A stretch of 7,238 bases of DNA from Spirochaetaceae bacterium (GTDB lineage: Bacteria > Spirochaetota > Spirochaetia > DSM-27196 > SLAA01): assembly GCA_003564775.1 (NCBI GenBank), contig PXEI01000415.1, positions 1 to 7,238 of the forward strand, written 5' to 3'. The position numbers and the translations under genes were made by a program. Positions within the stretch are counted from its first letter, which is position 1, and each line of letters opens with the position of its first letter. Shown in pieces: positions 1-5,765 of this stretch. A model generated the notes under the pieces. The model worked only from the letters and a program-made list of their open reading frames with translations. It was not told the origin of the DNA and ran no database searches.

Positions 1-2
1 AT

Positions 3-1283
3 GAAAAGCGTGTGCTCCAGAAGGAAGAAAGCCTAGATAAGAAGACGGCCTATGTTGAGACTCAACAGCAGAGGTTTCTGGACCGAGAGGGGAAGATAAC
101 TGAGCGCGAGTTAGCGCTGGAGAATCAAGAAGAGATACTTAAGGCCGAGCTGGAGCGTGTCTCCGGTCTGAGTGCCGACGAAGCTAAGCGAATTATCATG
201 AGTTCGCTGGAGGATGAGGCTCGGCACGACGCACAAGGTCTGCTGAACAAGATTGAGCAAGAAGCAAATCTCACCGCCGAACGCGAAGCGCGTGAAATTC
301 TTGTGAGCACTATTCAACGAATAGCCTCCGAGGTAAACGCCGAGTTCACCGTGACCTCGGTTAGCCTGCCGAATGACGAGATGAAAGGCCGCATCATTGG
401 TCGCGAGGGACGGAATATCCGTACACTCGAGACGCTCACCGGTGTGGATATTATCATCGACGACACCCCTGAAGCTGTTGTTGTGTCGTGTTTTGATCCA
501 GTACGAAAAGAGATTGCTCGCAGATCGCTGGAGCGTCTTATCTCTGACGGCCGAATACATCCAACTCGTATTGAGGAAGTGGTGCAAAAGGTTACTCAGG
601 AGATCGGGCAGATCATCTATGAAGAAGGTGAGAAAGTACTCTTTGACCTTGGAATTCACCATATGAAACCGGAAGGGATTCGGGGAATTGGGCGCCTTCA
701 TTTCAGAACCAGCTATGGACAGAATGTTCTTGCACATAGCAAGGAAGTAGCGGTCTTTGCCGGTATGATTGCCGCAGAGGTTGGTGCAGACCGCGAGTTG
801 GCCAAACGTAGCGGTCTCCTGCATGATATCGGTAAGGGAATCGAGACCGACACCGACAGCAATCATGTTGAACTTGGTGTTGAACTGGCGCGACGCATGG
901 AAGAGGACGAGCGTGTAATCAACGGTATTGCAGCCCATCACGGCGATGTGCCTCATAGCTGTCCTGAGTCGGTTATCGTTCAGATCGCAGATGCGCTCTC
1001 GGCCTCGAGGCCTGGGGCCCGGCGTGAAACCTTAGACAACTACATCAAGCGTTTAGAGAATCTGGAAAGTATCGCAGAAGATTTTGACGGCGTTGAGAAA
1101 GCCTATGCCATACAAGCAGGGCGGGAACTACGGATCATGGTAGATCATGAGACCGTTAGCGACGCAGGTGCGAAGGAAATTGCCAAGGCCATTGCCAAGA
1201 AGATTGAGGCAAACCTCCGTTATCCAGGTCGTATTAAGGTTACGATGATCCGTGAGACGCGGATTGTCGAGTACGCGCGCTAA
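3..1283 (+). CDS. rny: Ribonuclease Y (Rny), 5'-truncated by the window edge
   Basis: RNase Y is a membrane-anchored endoribonuclease that starts decay and processing of many mRNAs. The open frame runs from base 3 without a stop before TAA at 1281-1283 (426 codons). The family is usually about 510-520 residues, so roughly 90 N-terminal residues, including the membrane anchor, lie outside the window; the GTG at 12 is not a real start. Numbering from that GTG, residues 1-110 are a charged heptad-like coiled coil. A KH RNA-binding domain follows at about 120-185 with GRIIGREGRNIR. The HD hydrolase domain has H242 in RTSYGQNVLAHS, the HD pair at 271-272 in LLHDIGKG, AAHHGD at 307-312 and the signature ADALSASRPGARRE at about 326-339. 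The C-terminal domain ends in YAR. All expected metal-binding motifs are present. It is followed at once by ymdB, the same pairing as ymdA-ymdB in Bacillus subtilis, which supports shared transcription. Identification is very secure. Confidence 0.97.
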   Translation, partial: EKRVLQKEESLDKKTAYVETQQQRFLDREGKITERELALENQEEILKAELERVSGLSADEAKRIIMSSLEDEARHDAQGLLNKIEQEANLTAEREAREILVSTIQRIASEVNAEFTVTSVSLPNDEMKGRIIGREGRNIRTLETLTGVDIIIDDTPEAVVVSCFDPVRKEIARRSLERLISDGRIHPTRIEEVVQKVTQEIGQIIYEEGEKVLFDLGIHHMKPEGIRGIGRLHFRTSYGQNVLAHSKEVAVFAGMIAAEVGADRELAKRSGLLHDIGKGIETDTDSNHVELGVELARRMEEDERVINGIAAHHGDVPHSCPESVIVQIADALSASRPGARRETLDNYIKRLENLESIAEDFDGVEKAYAIQAGRELRIMVDHETVSDAGAKEIAKAIAKKIEANLRYPGRIKVTMIRETRIVEYAR

Positions 1284-1284
1284 A

Positions 1285-2082
1285 GTGGGATCACGAAAGT
1301 TCAAGGTTCTGGCCCTCGGAGACGTAATTGGATCCGCGGGCCAGCGTGCCGTGGTCGCGGCGTGTGCCGGGCTAAAGCGCCGACACAACGCGGACATGGT
1401 TATTGTCAATGGTGAGAACGCGGTTGAAGGTTTCGGAATAGATGAAGCAACCGCACAGCGGCTTTTTGCTGCTGGCGCCGACGTCATTACTACCGGCAAC
1501 CATGTGTGGCAACAAAAGAGTGTTATGTCTTACCTTGACCGGGAAGACCGCATTCTTAGACCCGCAAATTATCCCGGGGCCAACCCGGGGCACGGCTTTT
1601 GTGTGCTGGATGTTCGTGGAGTCTCGGTTGCGGTTCTTAATCTTCAGGGACGCGTGCGAATGCCGGTTATCGACTGCCCCTTCCGAACTGCACGAGACCT
1701 GATACGAAAAATCAAAAGCAAGGCCAAGATATTCATACTCGACTTTCACGCCGAGGCAACCGAAGAAAAGGAAGCACTCGGCGCATATCTTGACGGTGAA
1801 GTCAGCCTCATCTTTGGCACCCACACCCACGTACAGACGACCGATGAACGCATCCTCCCCGGCGGCACGGCATTTCTCACCGACATCGGCGCATGTGGCC
1901 CTCATGATAGTGTGATTGGGTTCAAGTCCGACGTCAGTGTGCGACGATCCTTGACCCAGCTTCCGCTCAAGAACGAAGTTTCAGATGCAACAGCACGCAT
2001 TCATGGTCTTGTACTGAGTCTTGACCCGGTTACTGGAAAGGCCCTGGAAATTGAACGTATACAGGAGGACTCACTGGTGTGA
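1285..2082 (+). CDS. ymdB: YmdB-family metallophosphoesterase (TIGR00282-type)
   Basis: Predicted cytosolic dinuclear-metal phosphodiesterase; B. subtilis YmdB hydrolyses 2',3'-cyclic AMP and is encoded next to RNase Y. From GTG 1285 the protein has 265 residues, normal for the family. Visible metal and active-site motifs are GDVIG (D13), NGEN (E44, N45), GNH (N72, H73), DFHAEATEEK (H155) and GTHTHVQT (H180, H182). These match the spacing of the B. subtilis residues with an offset of about five. An in-frame GTG at 1252 would add 11 residues inside the rny reading frame. I prefer 1285 because family members begin only a few residues before the first beta strand (here KFKVLALGD). Neither start has a good ribosome binding site: AAGG at 1236-1239 lies 12 nt before 1252. 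Translation probably relies on coupling, with rny's TAA one base upstream. The end overlaps tlyA by four bases. Confidence 0.95.
   Translation: MGSRKFKVLALGDVIGSAGQRAVVAACAGLKRRHNADMVIVNGENAVEGFGIDEATAQRLFAAGADVITTGNHVWQQKSVMSYLDREDRILRPANYPGANPGHGFCVLDVRGVSVAVLNLQGRVRMPVIDCPFRTARDLIRKIKSKAKIFILDFHAEATEEKEALGAYLDGEVSLIFGTHTHVQTTDERILPGGTAFLTDIGACGPHDSVIGFKSDVSVRRSLTQLPLKNEVSDATARIHGLVLSLDPVTGKALEIERIQEDSLV
2063..2068 (+). promoter_or_regulatory. Ribosome binding site of tlyA
   Basis: AGGAGG, a full Shine-Dalgarno core, ends 10 nt before the GTG at 2079. It lies inside the last codons of ymdB. It supports the GTG at 2079 as the tlyA start and shows that this organism uses SD-led initiation, in contrast to ptsI. 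Confidence 0.85.
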
Positions 2083-3050
2083 GTTCAAAAGCTTCTGGGT
2101 TTGACCGTTCAAAGGGCGTAAAGGGTTCGCAGGCCGGAGGCCGGGGTAAAAAACGGCACACCTTGCTGGAGTTGTGTCGTGAACGGTTTCCAGACCTGGA
2201 GTCCGAACGACTCTATGCAGCGATCCTCTGCGGCGATGTCTACGTCAACGGCACTCGCGAACGCAATCCCAAACAATCACTTAAGAGCGATGTACACATC
2301 ACGCTTGGTTCCGCTGATGCAGTGCTCAGCGTGAACCAGCTTAAGGGCGCATCCGCGACCGCGACCGCGACCGGAGGGCGTTACGTTTCTCGAGGTGGAG
2401 AAAAGCTTGAAGCCGCGCTACAAGCGTTTGCTGTAGACCCCGCTGGATGCTGTGTTCTAGATGCTGGCGCGTCCACCGGCGGGTTTACCGACTGTCTCCT
2501 GCGTCATGGCGCCGAGTGCGTTCACGCCGTGGACGTCGGCTACAATCAGTTAGCCTATGAGTTGCGTAGCGACCCCCGAGTGTGCGTGCACGAACGGGTG
2601 AACATAAAAAGTGTTACCGAACTTGTCCCGCCGGCAGATTTTGCTGTTGCAGACCTGTCCTTCCGCTCTTTATGCGGGGTCGCAGGACATCTGCTGTCCT
2701 TGACCACGCGAGGGGTACTTGTGGCCTTGCTGAAGCCGCAGTTTGAACGTGAGGGCCAGGTTGCTCTGAACCATAGGAACATGAGCGGGGACAGGGCGGT
2801 TTCGAACGAGTCGCGTTCTGACGAGGGCCATTTTGACGGTGTGGTGACAGACCTCAATGAGGTACTTATGATTGCGGTCGGCACCGTAGCTGCCCTCGAG
2901 AACGAGGAAGCCTATACCAGCGGCGTTTGCGTGTCACCCATCAAGGGCCGCAGCGGAAATCAAGAGCTGTTTTTGCTCTTGGAACGTACACCAGCGCGGA
3001 AGCTGCCGTCGGTCGAAACGAGGCTCCGAGAAGTACTGGGAGTTTTGTGA
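2079..3050 (+). CDS. tlyA: TlyA-family rRNA 2'-O-methyltransferase (haemolysin A family)
   Basis: TlyA proteins transfer a methyl group from SAM to the ribose 2'-OH of cytidines in 16S and/or 23S rRNA; the haemolysin label is historical. The domain order is an N-terminal S4 RNA-binding domain at about 27-85 (AAILCGDVYVNGT) followed by an RrmJ/FtsJ-like methyltransferase from about 101. RYVSRGGEKLE holds K109, the SAM-binding loop is DAGASTGGFTDCLL at 128-141, ADLSF holds D192, LLKPQFE holds K219, and SPIKGRSGNQE at 286-296 holds E296. This completes a K-D-K-E catalytic tetrad. At 323 residues it is longer than the usual 240-275. The excess is a basic N-terminal tail (about 26 residues), an Ala-Thr repeat linker (92-98) and a polar insertion after KPQFE (about 224-252). 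GTG 2079 overlaps the ymdB stop as GTGA and has a strong SD at 2063-2068. Target specificity (C1409/C1920 or only one) cannot be read from sequence. Confidence 0.94.
   Translation: MSSKASGFDRSKGVKGSQAGGRGKKRHTLLELCRERFPDLESERLYAAILCGDVYVNGTRERNPKQSLKSDVHITLGSADAVLSVNQLKGASATATATGGRYVSRGGEKLEAALQAFAVDPAGCCVLDAGASTGGFTDCLLRHGAECVHAVDVGYNQLAYELRSDPRVCVHERVNIKSVTELVPPADFAVADLSFRSLCGVAGHLLSLTTRGVLVALLKPQFEREGQVALNHRNMSGDRAVSNESRSDEGHFDGVVTDLNEVLMIAVGTVAALENEEAYTSGVCVSPIKGRSGNQELFLLLERTPARKLPSVETRLREVLGVL
2353..2373 (+). repeat. Hexamer microrepeat CCGCGA x3.5 in tlyA
   Basis: Three and a half head-to-tail copies of CCGCGA encode alternating Ala-Thr in the linker between the S4 and methyltransferase domains. 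The unit is six bases, so copy-number change would lengthen or shorten the linker without breaking the frame. Confidence 0.85.
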
Positions 3051-3929
3051 CTAGCCGAACGAGTCGCGGCGGAGTGGCCTTCCAATGTACACGCCGTCTC
3101 CACCCAGAAACTCGCGTTCCTGCCCCTCAATAAGGATCTGAACCGCATTGACCGTTGGAAACTCGGTTGTGGAGTAGACAATCTGCTTCAGCTGAGCCAT
3201 GTAGCCCTCTACCCCCAAGGGGTTGAACTGAAAGGCCTCGTTAAAATTCAGATACGCTACGCCACCTCGAACCGACGCCGAAATAAGCCTGGTTTCCTTG
3301 GGAATGAGATGGTGGAGGCCTCGTTCAATCTCTTGTGCGTTAGGTCCGCGAATGAGCACGTGGAGCATTGCGGTTAACGGGGCATCTACAAACGCGACCT
3401 CGCGTACTACGCGGTCCGGGTAAATAGTGCCCGAGTCGGTCACGCGAATGAAATAAAGTGGAAAGTCACGACTGCGGGTAGGCGAAGTCGCAGGCGGATC
3501 TGATTCAGGGGTGGATTCCGGTTCAGTGCCGGAGCTACCGTCTGCAACTGACGCCGGATCATCGGTGGCCGCTTCATCCTCGCGGCTGGTGGAACCACTG
3601 TCAGCAGGGTCACGATCTGGCGTCAAGTCCTGGCTTAACTGCTCATCTGGGATGAGCTCTATTTGCGGAGTTTCGCGAGTTGGAGCTGGGGTCTGCTGCG
3701 CTTGCCCCTCAACGGCGTCCGTGTCGGTCTCGGAGCTGCCTTGCGGGTCTGGCACCTCTTCATCGGTTGAGCGCAATCGCTCGCTCAGGGTTTCGACCAG
3801 GCCGGTGTTCTCGAGTACCTGTTGTATATCACTTCGGTTGTGCAGATAGAGGGCCACAACAAAAAGGATAAAGGCCATCCAGAACAACACACCAAATCCG
3901 CTGCTGCGCTTTGTTTTCTTTCGAGTCAT
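3051..3929 (-). CDS. Membrane-anchored GerMN-domain protein
   Basis: A 292-residue protein read from ATG at 3929 down to TAG at 3053-3051. Residues 1-11 are strongly basic and 12-29 form one hydrophobic segment (FGVLFWMAFILFVVALYL) with no lipobox or clear signal-peptidase site, so an N-in signal anchor is likely. Residues 54-153 are a low-complexity acidic Ser/Thr/Pro/Asp/Glu linker, probably extended outside the membrane. Residues about 155-286 resemble a GerMN (sporulation/spore germination type) domain: FPLYFIRVTDSGTIYP, a PLTAMLHVLIRGP segment, LIPKETRLISASVRGGVAYLNFNEAF, and NAVQILIEGQE. The domain's role is unclear; it is often found in envelope or cell-wall proteins. The ATG has only a weak AGAG upstream. 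The stop abuts the tlyA stop and the gene is divergent from ptsI. The family call is fairly secure; the function is unknown. Confidence 0.85.
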   Translation of the reverse strand: MTRKKTKRSSGFGVLFWMAFILFVVALYLHNRSDIQQVLENTGLVETLSERLRSTDEEVPDPQGSSETDTDAVEGQAQQTPAPTRETPQIELIPDEQLSQDLTPDRDPADSGSTSREDEAATDDPASVADGSSGTEPESTPESDPPATSPTRSRDFPLYFIRVTDSGTIYPDRVVREVAFVDAPLTAMLHVLIRGPNAQEIERGLHHLIPKETRLISASVRGGVAYLNFNEAFQFNPLGVEGYMAQLKQIVYSTTEFPTVNAVQILIEGQEREFLGGDGVYIGRPLRRDSFG

Positions 3930-3940
3930 AACACTCTATG

Positions 3941-3952
3941 TATCGGCCGATA
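3941..3952. promoter_or_regulatory. Perfect 12-bp palindrome in the gerMN-ptsI divergent gap
   Basis: TATCGGCCGATA reads identically on both strands and ends 12 bp before the GerMN-gene ATG. It could be an operator for the minus-strand gene. A weak promoter-like pair for that gene overlaps it (minus strand TTGATC at 3967-3962, 17 bp, GATACA at 3944-3939), but the -10 box matches poorly. A palindrome this short can arise by chance in 7 kb, so only its placement supports function. Confidence 0.35.
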
Positions 3953-3970
3953 GTGGCCGCAGATCAAGAA

Positions 3971-4002
3971 GCACAACAGGGTTGTGAATACCTTTGTTGT
4001 GC
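3971..4002. repeat. Nested inverted repeats upstream of ptsI
   Basis: Two overlapping dyads share one left arm. CACAAC (3972-3977) pairs with GTTGTG (3981-3986) across AGG. The longer GCACAACA (3971-3978) pairs with TGTTGTGC (3995-4002) across 16 nt. GTTGTG also occurs as a direct repeat at 3981 and 3996, 15 bp apart. The cluster covers the putative ptsI -35 box, consistent with repeated protein-binding half-sites or, if transcribed, alternative hairpins. Confidence 0.55.
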
Positions 4003-4010
4003 AATATAGT
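3982..4010 (+). promoter_or_regulatory. Putative sigma70-type promoter of ptsI
   Basis: TTGTGA (3982-3987, four of six to consensus), a 17-bp spacer, and TATAGT (4005-4010, five of six). The expected start is about base 4017, an A, only three bases before the ptsI ATG. This would give a nearly leaderless mRNA and fits the absence of any Shine-Dalgarno before that ATG. Confidence 0.55.
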
Positions 4011-4015
4011 TGCAC
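3999..4015. promoter_or_regulatory. Candidate operator dyad centred on the ptsI -10 box
   Basis: GTGCAA (3999-4004) and TTGCAC (4010-4015) are perfect inverted arms around TATAG, so the dyad encloses the proposed -10 element TATAGT. A regulator bound here would block RNA polymerase directly. The word resembles the GTTGTGC half-sites just upstream. The alternative is an RNA hairpin ending four bases before the ATG, if transcription begins further upstream. Confidence 0.45.
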
Positions 4016-4019
4016 CATT

Positions 4020-5765
4020 ATGCAGGAGCTCAACGGAATATCGGTCTCGCCCGGAATTGCAATAGGGAAGGCCTTTTTGTACCTGGACGAAACACCCAAC
4101 ATTCCTCGTTATCGAGTTCAGAAGCATGATCTGGAAGGTGAGTTCGAACGACTTGGCTCCGCTATCGAACGCGCCGTCGAAGAACTGGAGAACATCCAAT
4201 CAGGTTCCGCCTCGCACAGCTCCGACGCACCGAAGTTTCTTGATTCACATCTGCTTATGCTGCAGGACGAGTCCTTCATTGGCGAGATTCGTAGTCAGGT
4301 TGAACAGAGTCGCTTCAATGTGGAGTGGGTGCTCAGAAGAAATGCGCAAAAACTGGCATCAAAACTTGCGAGAAGCGACGACGAGTACCTGAGAGACCGA
4401 AGCGTAGATATACACGATGTAGCTAAGCGGCTTCTGGATCATCTTATGTTTCGAGAGCGAATATCGCTGGCTGACCTGAGTAGCGAGGTCATTCTGGTGG
4501 CGCATGATTTGTTGCCTTCGGACGCCATTGCTATGAACAAGCGTATGATTCGTGGAATTGTACTCGATGCTGGTGGTAAGACTTCGCATACCGCAATTCT
4601 GGCGCGTTCTTTTGAGATCCCTGCTGTTCTCGGGCTTTCCAATATCAGCTCCCTGGTACGGACCGGTGAGGAACTCATTGTGGACGGTAATCGTGGCCGG
4701 GTGGTGACTAAGCCTACCACTCAGCTGCGTGAACGATACGAGCGGCTGCAGAGTGAGTGGCAGCGGCGTGAAGTCCAACTCATGGGGCTGAACGACCTGC
4801 CTGCCGAGACGCGTGATGGCAAACTCATCCAACTCAAGGCAAACATAGAGGTGCCGGAAGAGGTCGAGGCTGTACTCTCTCACGGTGCAGATGGAGTTGG
4901 GCTCTACCGGTCCGAGTTTCTTTTCATGCGTCCGGGCCCGCTTCCGGATGAAGAAGAACAGTTCGCCGCCTACTCAACGGTGCTCAAATCCATGGAGAAC
5001 AAGCCGGTAACCATTCGTACGCTTGACCTCGGCGCGGACAAGATAGCGCGCAGTCTGGGCGAAAATGACGACGACAATCCGATACTTGGCTGGCGTGCAA
5101 TACGGTTGTGTCTGTCAATGCCGGAGCTGTTTCGCACCCAGCTTCGGGCTTTGTACCGTGCCTCGGTGTACGGTGAACTGCGGATCATGTTTCCTATGAT
5201 CTCCGGAATTGAGGAGCTGACTCAGGCACTTGAGATGGTTGAGTCGGTGAAGTCCGATCTAAAGCGTGAGAAAGTGACATTCCGCGAGGATCTACCGGTA
5301 GGAATCATGATTGAGGTACCTTCGGCAGCCATGACTGCCGATATCCTTGCCCGTAAGTCGGACTTTTTCTCTATAGGTACCAACGACCTCATTCAGTACA
5401 CCTTGGCGGTTGACCGTGGAAACGAGAAAATTGCGTATTTGTATGAACCGTTTCATCCGGGCGTTCTGCGCATGTTAAAGCTGATCATTGACGACGCGCA
5501 TGCTAAAGGGTTATCGGTAGGAATGTGCGGTGAGATGGCTGGCGATCCTATGTCGACGGTGGTTCTCCTGGGCTTGGGGCTGGATGAGTTCAGTATGGGG
5601 GCGGTGGGTATACCCGAGGTCAAACGCATTATTAGATCTGTGTCGATGGCGGAGGCGGAAGAACTGGTCGGAAGCATCCTTGAAATGAAGTCCTACGTTG
5701 AAATTGACGAGTTCGTTGCGCAGTATATGGAGAAAAATTTTGAGCTCAAGCTCTATGAAAGCTAA
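4020..5765 (+). CDS. ptsI: Phosphoenolpyruvate-protein phosphotransferase (PTS Enzyme I)
   Basis: Cytosolic Enzyme I takes phosphate from PEP onto its own histidine and passes it to HPr, the first step of the phosphotransferase system. From ATG 4020 the protein has 581 residues (E. coli EI: 575). Residues 4-12 carry the family start LNGISVSPG. The HPr-binding helical region and swivelling domain follow, with phosphohistidine H190 in GGKTSHTAILARS. The C-terminal PEP-binding barrel has GLYRSEFLF (R297), TIRTLDLGADK (R333), IMIEVPSAA (E432), GTNDLIQY (N455, D456), R466 and MCGEMAGD (C503). Each is offset by one from the E. coli residue. A GTG at 3984 would add 12 residues that fit no family member and lie before the predicted transcript start. 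No SD precedes 4020; AGGAG occurs inside codons 2-3 instead. ptsH and sugar permeases are not in the window, so whether it drives uptake or regulation is unknown. der overlaps its 3' end. Confidence 0.97.
   Translation: MQELNGISVSPGIAIGKAFLYLDETPNIPRYRVQKHDLEGEFERLGSAIERAVEELENIQSGSASHSSDAPKFLDSHLLMLQDESFIGEIRSQVEQSRFNVEWVLRRNAQKLASKLARSDDEYLRDRSVDIHDVAKRLLDHLMFRERISLADLSSEVILVAHDLLPSDAIAMNKRMIRGIVLDAGGKTSHTAILARSFEIPAVLGLSNISSLVRTGEELIVDGNRGRVVTKPTTQLRERYERLQSEWQRREVQLMGLNDLPAETRDGKLIQLKANIEVPEEVEAVLSHGADGVGLYRSEFLFMRPGPLPDEEEQFAAYSTVLKSMENKPVTIRTLDLGADKIARSLGENDDDNPILGWRAIRLCLSMPELFRTQLRALYRASVYGELRIMFPMISGIEELTQALEMVESVKSDLKREKVTFREDLPVGIMIEVPSAAMTADILARKSDFFSIGTNDLIQYTLAVDRGNEKIAYLYEPFHPGVLRMLKLIIDDAHAKGLSVGMCGEMAGDPMSTVVLLGLGLDEFSMGAVGIPEVKRIIRSVSMAEAEELVGSILEMKSYVEIDEFVAQYMEKNFELKLYES

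Noticed and set aside
111..956. Long minus-strand open frame (281 codons) opposite rny
   Set aside because: It lies wholly antisense to the well-conserved RNase Y KH and HD regions, resembles no known family and shows no domain pattern; it is a by-product of rny codon use.
1573..1591. Duplicate CCCGGGGC words separated by CAA, possibly a terminator-like hairpin followed by CTTTT
   Set aside because: The repeat encodes a P-G-A-N-P-G segment inside ymdB, the paired arms are short, and a terminator here would cut the gene; it is explained by coding.
1372..1905. Minus-strand open frame opposite ymdB
   Set aside because: Overlaps conserved metallophosphoesterase motifs on the other strand; the translation has no recognisable domain.
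3939..3967. Promoter for the GerMN gene on the minus strand (TTGATC-17-GATACA)
   Set aside because: The -35 box is fair but the -10 box matches only three of six positions; too weak to list as a separate feature, so it is only mentioned with the palindrome.
3984..4019. Upstream GTG start extending ptsI by 12 residues
   Set aside because: The extra residues match no Enzyme I N-terminus, and the GTG lies in the likely -35 box, upstream of the predicted transcript start.
5698..5754. Upstream start extending der by 19 residues
   Set aside because: Der proteins begin just before the first G1 motif; the extension is out-of-frame translation of the ptsI 3' end.
5743..5754. Small inverted repeat GAGCT-CA-AGCTC just before the der ATG
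   Set aside because: Five-base arms inside the ptsI coding sequence are easily due to chance, and the two-base loop is too tight for a stable RNA hairpin.
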